Positions 1-8,867 of a DNA stretch of 64,000 nt are shown here, piece after piece. The stretch is from Streptomyces sp. NBC_00461. Lineage in GTDB: Bacteria; Actinomycetota; Actinomycetes; Streptomycetales; Streptomycetaceae. Made by a program: the position numbers and the translations under genes. How positions within the stretch are numbered: position 1 is the stretch's first letter; every line of letters starts with the position of its first letter. The stretch is from the NCBI RefSeq assembly GCF_036013935.1, contig NZ_CP107902.1, positions 8,341,001 through 8,405,000 of the forward strand, given 5' to 3'. Under the pieces are notes generated by a model. It saw only the letters and a program-made list of their open reading frames with translations, was not told the DNA's origin and ran no database searches.

Positions 1-160
1 GGTGCAAGCCCATGATGCTGGTTGACACCCCGCTGGGCGAGCCGGCCCCGGCCTTGAGCGAAGTCAGCGTCTTCCAGGGCCAGTTCCAGGGGTTGACGGG
101 TGTGCAGGGTCAGCGCCTGTAGCCCGGCTTCGGCTTCTTCCCGCGCACCCCATCGGCCCC

Positions 161-355
161 GCCGGCCTGACCCATCACGACGACCTCCCCCTCGGCACCC
201 GGCTGTCTGTCCGCTACAGCCCCGAGGACCCCGCGACCTTCGACTTCGCCCCACCCTACGATTCCGATCCTCACGGCAGGGTGATCGTGTGGATCGTCGT
301 GACGATGGCCTGGGGCGCGATCGTCACGCTGGCCAGCTTGCACGCTCTACTCTGA
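161..355 (+). pseudogene. Possible tail of a small membrane protein (DUF3592-like)
   Basis: The frame ending with TGA at 353-355 reads as plausible protein from about 161. It has a basic/polar stretch with LSVRYSPEDP, the kind of segment seen in DUF3592 proteins, then one hydrophobic segment (VIVWIVVTMAWGAIVTLASL) just before the stop. There is no start codon with a ribosome site in this frame, and a stop lies at about 23. It is either a remnant or the end of a frameshifted gene. The family match rests on this short stretch only. Confidence 0.3.
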
Positions 356-792
356 GACCTCCAAGACGGGCCGGGCGGCCGGGCAGTGCGCAGTCCGTGG
401 AGGCAGGGCACGCAGTCCGGTCCCTGAAGTCCCATGAGCGCGCGGTACTCGTGGTGCAGCCGTTCCCGCTCGATCGCCTACCGTCTGACATCGGCCCGCG
501 CACCGGCCGCCTCGTGGAACTGTCCGAGCCGTCCTACGCCTGCAGGCTCGCCGCACAGGTCGTGGCCCTCGACGGCTGGGTCACTGTCCTGCCACTCCTG
601 GAGCGGATCGCGCCCCGCGCAGTAGCAACCGTCGCCGATCAGATGACGAGCTGATCCGCGGCGACGTACGGCACCCTGCCGAGCCGCACGGCACCTCGTG
701 TGCCAGGCCACGGCATCTCAACGCGGGCGCCGGCCGGATCGCTGGGAGCAGCAGGCCCCCTCCCTGTCACCGACGATTGCGAGACTCACTCC
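356..792. other. Spacer without a clear gene
   Basis: The plus-strand frame ending at 654 reads protein-like from about 430 (AVLVVQPFPLDRLPSDIG and following), but I recognise no family and see no convincing start. It may be decayed coding DNA. The promoter of the WD40 gene must lie near the right end, but I see no clear -35/-10 pair. Confidence 0.3.
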
Positions 793-2826
793 ATGATTCC
801 GAAGCTGCCCCTGCACGACCCCCGTTGGCGTGACCTTGAGGGTGTGACAGCCGACGAGGTGAGAGCACTCCTGGGGCAGATGGCGTCCACGGCTGCCACT
901 GGGACCGGTGATGAATGGAGGCGGACCTGGACGCACCTGACCGGCGGCCTGATAGACGGCGGAGTCGTTTCCGACGGGGCCTATGCGTCCCTGCCGCATC
1001 TCGTAGAGGCGGCAGCGGCCCTGCCTCCGGGGCAGACCGTGGATTTCTGGGTGGACATGGGCTTCATGATGACCGCGGATTACAGGCCCCCCGTCCCGGC
1101 CGACCTCGGGGCGGGGTTCAGCGCCGCGCTGCGTCTGGCCGAGCGGGCGGCCACCCGAAGCCTCCTTGCCGCACCCGCGCAGATGTACCCCCACCTCGCG
1201 CTGTCCTGTGTGGCCTTCACCGGTCACCACATCGCCCCAGCGCTGCAGCGGCTTCCCGATGGCCAGGAAAGTGAGCTGCTGCTGGTGTGCCCCGGGTGCG
1301 GAAGCGATACCGAGATCCCCGAGTTCTTCGTGAACCCGGTGCGTCCGCCTGTCGAGGCTCCACAGCTGCCTGATCCCGCCCCGGTCCGCCAAGGAGAGCA
1401 TCCCTGGGGTGAGGTCGCCGCGGCTTTGGAGCAGGAGACGCCGGGGGAGGGATGGGAGCCGTTCCTGCGGGTGGCACGCGAAGTCGCGGCGGCGGGCGTA
1501 CCCCCCGAAACACCGGGGCAGGCCGTCCTGTGCCTGGTCGCCGGCCTGGTCGCTCTCAAGGGCGCCCCGCACCGGGCCGGGAGGGAATGGGCCCGCCGAC
1601 TGATGTCGCTCACCGGATACTTCCGCTGCTGGGACTGTGAGCGGACATGGACGATCGCTGACGGTCTGGCGGAGAATCCGGACGGTGCGCTCCCCCGGAA
1701 CCATCTGGCGGAAGCGTGGACGGACTCCGGCTGGTCGGCTGTTACGGGAGAATCGGCGTCGCCGTCGGCGGGCGGAACAGGTGAAGCGGCGACCCGGTTC
1801 CGGCGGGAGGGGAACGCTCTGCTTGCGGCCGACGGCACATGCTGGGGCCGTATATCGGTGTTCTCCGATTCCGCGCCCGGTTCCATCGGGGGTGTCGACT
1901 CACTGGCGGTGGTATCCCGTTCCGGTCAGCCTGCGCTCGTGGCCGGTGCCGGCGACAGAGGCATGCTGTGCCTGTGGGATGCGGCCGACGGCCGACTCGT
2001 CCATGGACCGCTGGCAGGACATCCTGACCGTATCCGCTCGATGACGGTCCTGCCCCGCCCCGACGGCCGCGTCCTCCTGGCAAGCGGCGGCGACACCGGG
2101 ACGATCGCCGTGTGGGACCCCGTCACCGGGCGGCCGGTTCGCGAACCGGTCGGCAACTGGCCCGGCGGGGTGACCGGGATGTGCGCCGCGACCGTCCCCG
2201 ACGGTGGGACCCTGCTCGTCACCGCCACCCCCCGAGGCGCGGTCCGGCTGTGGAATCCGGACACCGGTGAGGCCGTCGGGCGCCTCAACCCGTATGGGAG
2301 TCCGATCCGTTCGATCGCAGCCGTCCCGATCGCCGCCGGCCATACCCTGATTGCGGCCGCGGACACCGGGGGCCGCATCCACGTGTGGGATCCGGCCGTC
2401 GACGACCCCTGGGATCCGGGCGCGGTCGTGCCGCTGAGCAAACGCGCCCTCAGCGATGCCGACCACCGGGCGGCAGCCGTGGCGGTTGTGCCGACACAGG
2501 ACCGTACCCTGCTGGCCACCGGAGACGACCGCGGTGTGGTCATGCTGTGGGACCTCGCGACCGGTGACCCGGTCGGGGACGGCCTGCCCTCCTCGACAGG
2601 CACCGCCGGACTTCCGGTCATGGCCGCCACCACACTGCACGACGGGCGCTCCGTCCTGGTCACCGGCAGCAGACTGGGGCGCCGCCTGCGGGTATGGGAA
2701 CCGGAGAGCGGCACGGTGCAGCACATCGCCGTCGATGTGGCGGTCACCTGTCTGGCCACTGCAGGACCCGACCTGATCGTCGGACACGACCGCGGAGTCC
2801 TCCGACTACCGCTCACACGGCAGTGA
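793..2826 (+). CDS. WD40 repeat protein with two N-terminal CxxC motifs
   Basis: A 677-residue protein. The C-terminal half (about 365-677) is a WD40 propeller: six blade ends of the type LWDAADG, VWDPVTG, LWNPDTG, VWDPAVD, LWDLATG and VWEPESG recur every 45-55 residues. The N-terminal half (1-345) is a different, mostly helical-looking region with CPGC (about 166-169) and CWDC (279-282), which could form one split zinc site. No signal peptide or membrane segment, so it is probably a cytoplasmic scaffold. I chose ATG 793 because reading further upstream gives low-complexity sequence. A longer start at 700 is possible. The function is unknown. The next gene also encodes a propeller. Confidence 0.8.
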   Translation: MIPKLPLHDPRWRDLEGVTADEVRALLGQMASTAATGTGDEWRRTWTHLTGGLIDGGVVSDGAYASLPHLVEAAAALPPGQTVDFWVDMGFMMTADYRPPVPADLGAGFSAALRLAERAATRSLLAAPAQMYPHLALSCVAFTGHHIAPALQRLPDGQESELLLVCPGCGSDTEIPEFFVNPVRPPVEAPQLPDPAPVRQGEHPWGEVAAALEQETPGEGWEPFLRVAREVAAAGVPPETPGQAVLCLVAGLVALKGAPHRAGREWARRLMSLTGYFRCWDCERTWTIADGLAENPDGALPRNHLAEAWTDSGWSAVTGESASPSAGGTGEAATRFRREGNALLAADGTCWGRISVFSDSAPGSIGGVDSLAVVSRSGQPALVAGAGDRGMLCLWDAADGRLVHGPLAGHPDRIRSMTVLPRPDGRVLLASGGDTGTIAVWDPVTGRPVREPVGNWPGGVTGMCAATVPDGGTLLVTATPRGAVRLWNPDTGEAVGRLNPYGSPIRSIAAVPIAAGHTLIAAADTGGRIHVWDPAVDDPWDPGAVVPLSKRALSDADHRAAAVAVVPTQDRTLLATGDDRGVVMLWDLATGDPVGDGLPSSTGTAGLPVMAATTLHDGRSVLVTGSRLGRRLRVWEPESGTVQHIAVDVAVTCLATAGPDLIVGHDRGVLRLPLTRQ

Positions 2827-3047
2827 ACTGTCCATGTGCCGCAGGGCCTGTCCGGGCACGTGCTCCCGCACCACCGGGCCACAAGGACCTGGTCGCGTAC
2901 GTGCACCGGGGACTACGTGGTTTCACGGATGTGCTCCGAGCACGCCGCATGTCAGGGTCCTGTGTGTCCCGTCCTGCGCGGCGCGCCTGCCCGCGGGATG
3001 TCAGCGAGAGCGCGAACGGGCGAGCGGTACGCGGCGAGGGGGAAGCG

Positions 3048-5099
3048 ATGGACGGTGGGCACGTCAGCGACAGGACACTGTGGCGGGTGCCCGGCGGGGG
3101 CATCCTCTACCGGACACCCGCGCTGTCCGACGGCACGGTCTACGTCAACGACGGCCTTCTGCGGCTGGCGGCGATCGACGCGGACACCGGACAGCGACGC
3201 TGGACACTGAAGCACGACGCCGCGATCGAGTCGTCGCCGGTGGCCGACGCCGGGGCGGTGTACTTCACCGACCTGTACGGCCATCTGACCGCGGTGGACG
3301 CGGCGAGCGGCGAGGTGCGGTGGAAGTGGAGATCGCGGCAGTCGAAGATGTCGCTGCCGACGGTCGCGGACGGCATCGTGTACGCCGCACAACGCCACCG
3401 GATGTGGGCGGTGGACGCGGTCACCGGCCGACCGCTGTGGAACGTCCAGGTCCACGACCATCGCACCTATCTGAATCCACCGCCGACGGTGGCCGGCGGG
3501 GTCCTGTACGCGGTCGAGGGCGGGCACGTGCTGGCGCTGGACATCGCCACCGGAGACAGACGATGGGACGTCTTTCCCCACGGCGGCGGTCAGCAGACCC
3601 CGGTGGTGGCCGGCGAGAGCCTGTACGTGGGCAACGGCAAGGGCGTCGTCGCGATGGACGCGGCCACGGGCGAGGAACGCTGGCGGCTGGCCACCGGGGG
3701 CACGGTATGGGCGACGCCCGCGGTGGCCGAGGGCATCGTGGCCGCTGGTGTCCGCGGCTGGTACCTGATCGCGGTGGACGCCGAAACGGGCCGGGAACGA
3801 TGGAGGCTCAAGACCCGCGGTGAGATCCACGGGACGCCCGCGATCGCCGACGGCACGGTGTACGCGGGCAGTCACGACGGGCGCCTGTGGGCGGTGGACG
3901 CGGTCACCGGCGAGGAACGCTGGAAGGTCAGAACCACCGAACCGGTGCACTCCGCCCCCTTGGTACGCGGCGGCACCGTGTACATCGACAGCCTCGACGA
4001 GCACCTCTACGCCGTACGCGCTCACCAGCCGGGCGAAGCACCCGCCAAGGACGACCGGGCCTCGTCCGCCCACCCGATGCGAACGAGCACCGGCCGAGCA
4101 TCCGCTCCGGCTCACCCCGCCCCGATCACCGGCACCGTGCGCTGGCGGGCGCCGGCCCCGGGCGCGGGGTACCTCACGCCGGCCGTGGCCCACGGTCTGG
4201 TCTACCAGGGCACCTACAGCGCCCTGTTGGCGCTGGATGCCGCCACCGGCCAGGAACGGTGGGAACTCACGACCGGCTACTCGTTCGACTCCATACCCGT
4301 GGTCGTCGGTGGAACCCTGTACACCGGCAGCGGGGGGCGCCTGTGGGCCGTGGACGCGGTCACCGGCCGCACCCTGTGGAAACGCAGGACCGACTACGTG
4401 AGAAGTACGCGCCCGGCAGTGGCCGAAGGCACGGTGTACACAGCCGGCCGTAACGGATTCCTCTGGGCCACGGACGCGGCCACCGGCCGCAAACTGTGGA
4501 AGCGGCGACTGCGGCCGCGCCGCCCGAAGTCCTACACGCAGTTCACCTCCCCGACCGTGGTCGACGGCTTCGTCTACGTCGCCTTCCCGTACGACTCCCT
4601 GTGGGCGGTCGACGCCGCCACGGGAAGCAGGCGCTGGGAGATGAAGATCCACCCCGCGTCCTCCACGTCACCCGTGGTGGCCGACGGCACCCTCTTCATC
4701 GCCGGCAACCGCGACGACCTGATCGCGATGCACGCCGCCACCGGCGGGACACTGTGGCGGCGGAACCTCGGCAGGTCGACGTATTCCACACCGGCGGTCG
4801 TCGACGGGACCGTGTACATGGGCAGCAACCCCTGGTACCTGTGGGCCGTTGACGCGGTCACCGGCGAGGAACGCTGGAAGCAGGAGACCGGAGCCAATCG
4901 TCAGTCGTCGCCGACGGTGGCGGACGGGACCGTGTACATCGGCAGCGAGGACATGTCGCTCTGGGCGGTGGACGCGGTCACAGGAGAGGAACGCTGGCGG
5001 CTGGAAACCGGCGGGGAGGTCCACTCGACGCCCGTGGTCGCAGACGGGACCGTGTACGTCGGCAGCACGGACGGCTTCCTGTATGCGATTCACGCCTGA
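3048..5099 (+). CDS. Double eight-bladed PQQ-like beta-propeller protein
   Basis: A 683-residue protein made almost wholly of PQQ-type blades. Each has a VADGTVYxGS strand, an LWAVDAVTG turn and ERW. Eight blades fill about 1-325. A polar Ala/Pro/Arg linker (about 326-365) follows, then eight more blades to the end. The second half restarts like the first (LWRVPGGG against VRWRAPAPG), so it arose by internal duplication. No signal peptide is seen and no catalytic quinone or calcium ligands can be assigned, so it may bind partners rather than act as a dehydrogenase. Start ATG 3048 follows a GAGGGGGAA ribosome site. The many near-identical blades are a risk for recombination and misassembly. 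Confidence 0.85.
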   Translation: MDGGHVSDRTLWRVPGGGILYRTPALSDGTVYVNDGLLRLAAIDADTGQRRWTLKHDAAIESSPVADAGAVYFTDLYGHLTAVDAASGEVRWKWRSRQSKMSLPTVADGIVYAAQRHRMWAVDAVTGRPLWNVQVHDHRTYLNPPPTVAGGVLYAVEGGHVLALDIATGDRRWDVFPHGGGQQTPVVAGESLYVGNGKGVVAMDAATGEERWRLATGGTVWATPAVAEGIVAAGVRGWYLIAVDAETGRERWRLKTRGEIHGTPAIADGTVYAGSHDGRLWAVDAVTGEERWKVRTTEPVHSAPLVRGGTVYIDSLDEHLYAVRAHQPGEAPAKDDRASSAHPMRTSTGRASAPAHPAPITGTVRWRAPAPGAGYLTPAVAHGLVYQGTYSALLALDAATGQERWELTTGYSFDSIPVVVGGTLYTGSGGRLWAVDAVTGRTLWKRRTDYVRSTRPAVAEGTVYTAGRNGFLWATDAATGRKLWKRRLRPRRPKSYTQFTSPTVVDGFVYVAFPYDSLWAVDAATGSRRWEMKIHPASSTSPVVADGTLFIAGNRDDLIAMHAATGGTLWRRNLGRSTYSTPAVVDGTVYMGSNPWYLWAVDAVTGEERWKQETGANRQSSPTVADGTVYIGSEDMSLWAVDAVTGEERWRLETGGEVHSTPVVADGTVYVGSTDGFLYAIHA

Positions 5100-5450
5100 T
5101 CCTGATACTCGAACCGCACCTGGGGCCCTCCTCCGCGACGGACGGCGCTACGAACTCACCCCGCCCACGGCTCCCGCAGCTTGACAGACCGCATCAGGAA
5201 TCAGTGATTGCATAGTCAGGCTGCCCTCCCCCTGAGCCGCCCACCGGGTGCCTAATCGGAAATGGCGGCGCGCCTTTGCCTGTAGGTGTAACAAGCGTGC
5301 GGATCCCGGCTTACCCGTAGCGGCGTAATCAACGATGATGGTGAACGCGAAGTGAACTTCGACGGCACTACTTATGGGTAGCGTTCCCGAACGATCGGTC
5401 GGCTGTAATTCTCGGAACGGACGTCATCCCCGTGTCGAGGAGAACGAGAA
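5100..5450. other. Spacer before the four-gene operon
   Basis: No coding frame is convincing. This stretch is less GC-rich than its surroundings, especially 5190-5440, and must hold the promoter of the operon starting at 5451. A TTGACA hexamer lies at 5181-5186 but I see no well-placed -10. GAAGT-GA-ACTTC near 5350 is a short inverted repeat. The ribosome site of the next gene is GAGGAGAACGAGAA. Confidence 0.4.
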
Positions 5451-6200
5451 ATGAGCATGACTGGTCCAGCCCGGATGTCCGGCGGTCGTACTGGAGGCGA
5501 TGGCGAGGCCCCTTTGATGGAGTGCGCCGAGGTCCGTTTTCTCTCCGCGGAAGACGTGGAATCCCTCGTGACGCTCGAAGAAGGCAAATGGGATGAGGAT
5601 CAGGCCGCTTCCGCGGCGGAGCTCGCTGCCCGTATCCAGGCGTACCCGCAGCTCTGTGTCGGTGCCTTTACCGCCGACGGTGTGGCGCTGGCCTCGCTCT
5701 TCATGAAGCCGATCACGGTCGGGGAGTTGCGCGCATCAGCCACCTGGTCCGACTGTGCCGAGGTGCGGACCTCAGACCAGGCAGGTACACGGTCACTGTT
5801 CGGTATAAGTCTGAGCAGCATCGACGCGACGGCGGTGATGGCCATATTTGAGTTCTTCTGGCCTTACGCGCTGAAGAGCGGATGGCGTGACATCTATCTC
5901 GGCTCGCCCATGCCGGGCCTTCGGGGCTGGAAGATGTCAAATCCGGAAGGGTCGCCGACTTCGTATATGCGCGAGAAGCGTCATGGGATGCCACGCGACC
6001 CGCAACTGCGCTACTACTACAACAAAGGCTTCAGGGAAATCCTGGAATGCAAGCCAGGGTATTTTCCCCATCCGGCCTCACTCGACCACGGAGCGTTGCT
6101 CCGCGGGCGTATCCCATTGGCCGCCGGCGCCCCGCTGTGGCGTCTCGTGCCGCTGCCCTGGCTCCAATTGATGCGGAAAACTCTTTTCCGGCTCGTTTAG
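5451..6200 (+). CDS. GNAT-like N-acyltransferase, first gene of a four-gene operon
   Basis: A 249-residue protein. A GNAT-like core runs from about residue 25 to 200: an early ExxKWDEDQA helix, a central beta region (LCVGAFTADGVALASLFMKP), and the late RYYYNKGF segment that matches the usual GNAT C-terminal strand-helix. Size and layout fit acyl-CoA- or acyl-ACP-dependent N-acyltransferases, including the autoinducer/N-acyl-amino-acid synthase type, but I cannot assign a substrate. A basic, hydrophobic tail (WLQLMRKTLFRLV) could touch membrane. Codon use is less extreme than in its neighbours, with rare ATA codons in the SLFGISLSS and VMAIFEFF stretches, suggesting transfer. Forty-three bases separate it from the flavoprotein gene. 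Confidence 0.65.
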   Translation: MSMTGPARMSGGRTGGDGEAPLMECAEVRFLSAEDVESLVTLEEGKWDEDQAASAAELAARIQAYPQLCVGAFTADGVALASLFMKPITVGELRASATWSDCAEVRTSDQAGTRSLFGISLSSIDATAVMAIFEFFWPYALKSGWRDIYLGSPMPGLRGWKMSNPEGSPTSYMREKRHGMPRDPQLRYYYNKGFREILECKPGYFPHPASLDHGALLRGRIPLAAGAPLWRLVPLPWLQLMRKTLFRLV

Positions 6201-6243
6201 CGGCTTCGGACAACCGTTCAGTCAGAAGAGCAGACAGGAAGAA

Positions 6244-7647
6244 GTGAACGTGAACGAGGCCGACAGCCGTACCGGGACGACCGCGGATTCCGTGGTCATA
6301 GGGGCGGGAATGGCGGGACTGCTGGCCGCGGCCGTCCTGAGCGGATCCGGTCGTACCGTCACCGTCCTCGAACGTGACACCGCCACCACGGTCCCCGCAC
6401 CGCGCGACGGTGTCCCCCAGGGCCGCCAGCCGCACGTGCTCCTGCACCGGGGACTGTGCGAGATCGAGGAGCTGCTTCCGGGGCTGCGTCAGCAGTTGAT
6501 CGCCGCGGGCGGGGTGCCACTGGACACGGGCAACCTCGCCTGGCTCGGCGAACGCGGATGGGCCCCCTTCGGCACTCCTGCCTTCGAGCTGGTCTCGGCC
6601 ACCCGCCCGCTGGTCGAGCACCTGGTGCGGGAGAGGGTGACCGCACTTCCCGGGGTCGCACTGCTGGGCGGCGCCCGCGTCCGCGGCCTGAACCGCCCCG
6701 CGAGCGGCGCGGGATGGCTCGTCGAGCGCCATGGTGCCCCGGCCGTCAGGACGGACCTCGTCGTGGACGCGACCGGACGTGGATCCCGTATGCCCCAGTG
6801 GCTGGCACAACAAGGGCTCGGTGAGGTGCCCGCCACCTCGGTCGACGCCGGATTCGGCTACGCGGGACGCGCCTACGCCGCACCACCCGGCCATCTCGGC
6901 CGTGTCGCGGGCGTTGTCCTGTTGCCCACGGCGGGCTGCCCGGCCGGGGGAGTGGCTCTTCCCGTGGAGGGCGGACGGTGGTTGGTCGCCGCCGTGGGCG
7001 CGGCGGAACACCGCCCGCCACGGGATCCCGAAGGCTTCGACGCCTTCCTGGCCCGTCTCCGGGACCCGGCCCTCGCCGACTTCACGGCAAGCGCCCGCCC
7101 ACTGGGCGACATCGCCGTACACCGCCGCACCGGCAACCTGCGCCGGCACTACGACCGCATGGCATCGTGGCCCGACGGCCTCCTGGTGACCGGCGACAGT
7201 CTCTGCGCCTTCAACCCGGTGTACGGTCAGGGCATCACCGTGGCGGCGACCCAGGCGCTGCTCCTGCGACGGGCGTTGGCCACCACCAGGCCGGGCTGGG
7301 AGCACCGGCTTGTGCGACGACTCGCCCGTGCCGCCGACCTCCCCTGGGCCATCGCGACAGGCGAGGACCTACGCCACACCGGCGGTGAACGCCGCTCGGG
7401 AGTGGACGCGCTGTTCGGCCGCTGGTCGGGCGAGGTCGACCGGCTCGCCGCGCACGGGGACGTCAGGGCCCAGCGCACCCTCGACAGCATCTACCATCTC
7501 GTCGGCTCACCGGCCAGGCTGTTCGACCCCGCGCTGGTCGTCTCCGCTGTCAAAGCGCGCCTCATGGGTCTGCCCGCCCCCTCGCCTCGTCCGCCCCTCA
7601 CCTCCTCGCTCGGCAGAGCAGGTTCACTTCAGGAGAAGACCGGATGA
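6244..7647 (+). CDS. FAD-dependent monooxygenase/epoxidase-like protein
   Basis: A 467-residue flavoprotein. The N-terminal Rossmann motif VIGAGMAGLLAAAVL (about 18-32) and ERD end the first beta-alpha-beta unit. GVPQGRQPHVLLHRG (about 56-70) and GDSLCAFNPVYGQGITVA (about 318-335) are typical of group A flavin monooxygenases and related polyether-type epoxidases. No halogenase WxWxIP motif is seen. It probably oxidises an aromatic or an alkene using NAD(P)H and O2. The GTG start at 6244 follows AGGAAGAA. Its stop overlaps the ketosynthase start as ATGA, so the two are translationally coupled. The exact reaction is open. Confidence 0.75.
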   Translation: MNVNEADSRTGTTADSVVIGAGMAGLLAAAVLSGSGRTVTVLERDTATTVPAPRDGVPQGRQPHVLLHRGLCEIEELLPGLRQQLIAAGGVPLDTGNLAWLGERGWAPFGTPAFELVSATRPLVEHLVRERVTALPGVALLGGARVRGLNRPASGAGWLVERHGAPAVRTDLVVDATGRGSRMPQWLAQQGLGEVPATSVDAGFGYAGRAYAAPPGHLGRVAGVVLLPTAGCPAGGVALPVEGGRWLVAAVGAAEHRPPRDPEGFDAFLARLRDPALADFTASARPLGDIAVHRRTGNLRRHYDRMASWPDGLLVTGDSLCAFNPVYGQGITVAATQALLLRRALATTRPGWEHRLVRRLARAADLPWAIATGEDLRHTGGERRSGVDALFGRWSGEVDRLAAHGDVRAQRTLDSIYHLVGSPARLFDPALVVSAVKARLMGLPAPSPRPPLTSSLGRAGSLQEKTG

Positions 7648-8867
7648 ACGTCGCCGTGACCGGACTCGGTGCCACCACACCCCTGGGCGGGGACGTGCCC
7701 AGCACCTGGTCCGCCCTGCTGGCAGGAGAGTCGGGGGTCTCCCCGATCACGGAGGACTGGGCGAAGACGCTCCCGGTGCGGATCGCGGCCCGGCTGCGGG
7801 TCGAGCCGACCGAGGTCCTGGACCGGGTGCAGGCCCGCCGACTGGACCGCTGTGAGCAGGTCGCCCTGATCGCCGCCCGTGAGGCCTGGGCCCACGCCGG
7901 CCGCCCCAAGGTGGACCCGGAGCGACTGGCCGTGGTGATCGGCACCGGCACCGGCGGCGTACTCACACTGCTCGGCCAGGACGACGTCCTGGAGCGCTCC
8001 GGCGCCCGCCGGGTGTCCCCGCGTGCAGTGACGATGCTGATGGCGAACGGGCCGGCAGCCGTGGTCAGCCTGGAACTCGGTGCTCGGGGCGGCGCCCACA
8101 CACCCGTCAGCGCCTGCGCCTCCGGCGCGGAGGCCATCGCCCTGGGCCTGGACCTGATCCGGCTCGGTCGCGCCGACGTGGTGGTGGCGGGCGGCGCCGA
8201 GGCCTGCATCCATCCCCTCGTTCTCGCCGGCTTCGCTCAAGCCACGGCGCACTCCACCCGCAACGACGATCCCGCGGGGGCCTCCCGGCCGTTCGACGCC
8301 ACCAGGGACGGGTTCGTGATCGGAGAGGGGGCGGCCGTGGTCGTACTGGAGCACGTCGATTTCGCGGCCGCCCGCACCGCCTGCCCGTACGCCGTCCTGG
8401 CCGGCGCGGGTGTCACCTCCGACGCGCACCACCTGACGTCCGGACACACCGATGGCCAGGCCCGCGCCATCCGCCGGGCACTCACCGACGCCGACCTCGG
8501 TGCCGACGACATCGACGTCGTCCACGCCCACGCCACCTCCACGCCGCACGGTGACCTCACTGAGGCCGAAGCTATCGGTGACGCCATCGGCCTGCACGCC
8601 GTCGTCACCGCCACCAAGTCCATGACCGGCCACCTCTTCGGCGCCGCCGGTTCCCTCAACGCCCTGGCAGCGATCCTGGCTCTGCGAGACCAGGTTGTTC
8701 CACCGACGATCAACCTGCGGGAGCAGGATCCGCAGATCAAGCTGGACGTCGTCACCGGCGGCCCCCGCGCGGGCCGGGTCGGCGCGGCGCTCGTCAACTC
8801 CTTCGGTTTCGGAGGTCACAACGCCTGCCTCGTCTTCCTGGCCGGCGCCGGTGGGGGGCAGCGATGA
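7644..8867 (+). CDS. Discrete beta-ketoacyl-ACP synthase (FabF/KAS II type)
   Basis: A 407-residue thiolase-fold enzyme of normal KAS II length. The catalytic triad is complete: Cys158 in SACASGAEA, His296 in HATST and His330 in KSMTGHLFGAAG. The C-terminal SFGFGGHN glycine-rich loop is present. It should condense an acyl-ACP with malonyl-ACP, or form a C-C bond on a carrier-bound substrate. No acyl carrier protein, chain-length factor or ketoreductase lies nearby, so it would borrow primary-metabolism carriers. HATST replaces the more common HGTGT. It overlaps the genes on both sides by four bases, so the last three genes are one translational unit. Confidence 0.9.
   Translation: MNVAVTGLGATTPLGGDVPSTWSALLAGESGVSPITEDWAKTLPVRIAARLRVEPTEVLDRVQARRLDRCEQVALIAAREAWAHAGRPKVDPERLAVVIGTGTGGVLTLLGQDDVLERSGARRVSPRAVTMLMANGPAAVVSLELGARGGAHTPVSACASGAEAIALGLDLIRLGRADVVVAGGAEACIHPLVLAGFAQATAHSTRNDDPAGASRPFDATRDGFVIGEGAAVVVLEHVDFAAARTACPYAVLAGAGVTSDAHHLTSGHTDGQARAIRRALTDADLGADDIDVVHAHATSTPHGDLTEAEAIGDAIGLHAVVTATKSMTGHLFGAAGSLNALAAILALRDQVVPPTINLREQDPQIKLDVVTGGPRAGRVGAALVNSFGFGGHNACLVFLAGAGGGQR

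Noticed and set aside
100..654. 184-codon frame at the left edge
   Set aside because: Its first two thirds are Arg/Pro-rich with no domain. Only the last 75 codons look protein-like, without a start.
2952..4652. Long open frame antisense to the double propeller gene
   Set aside because: It mirrors the repeats of the propeller gene, has no known domain, and arises from high GC on the opposite strand.
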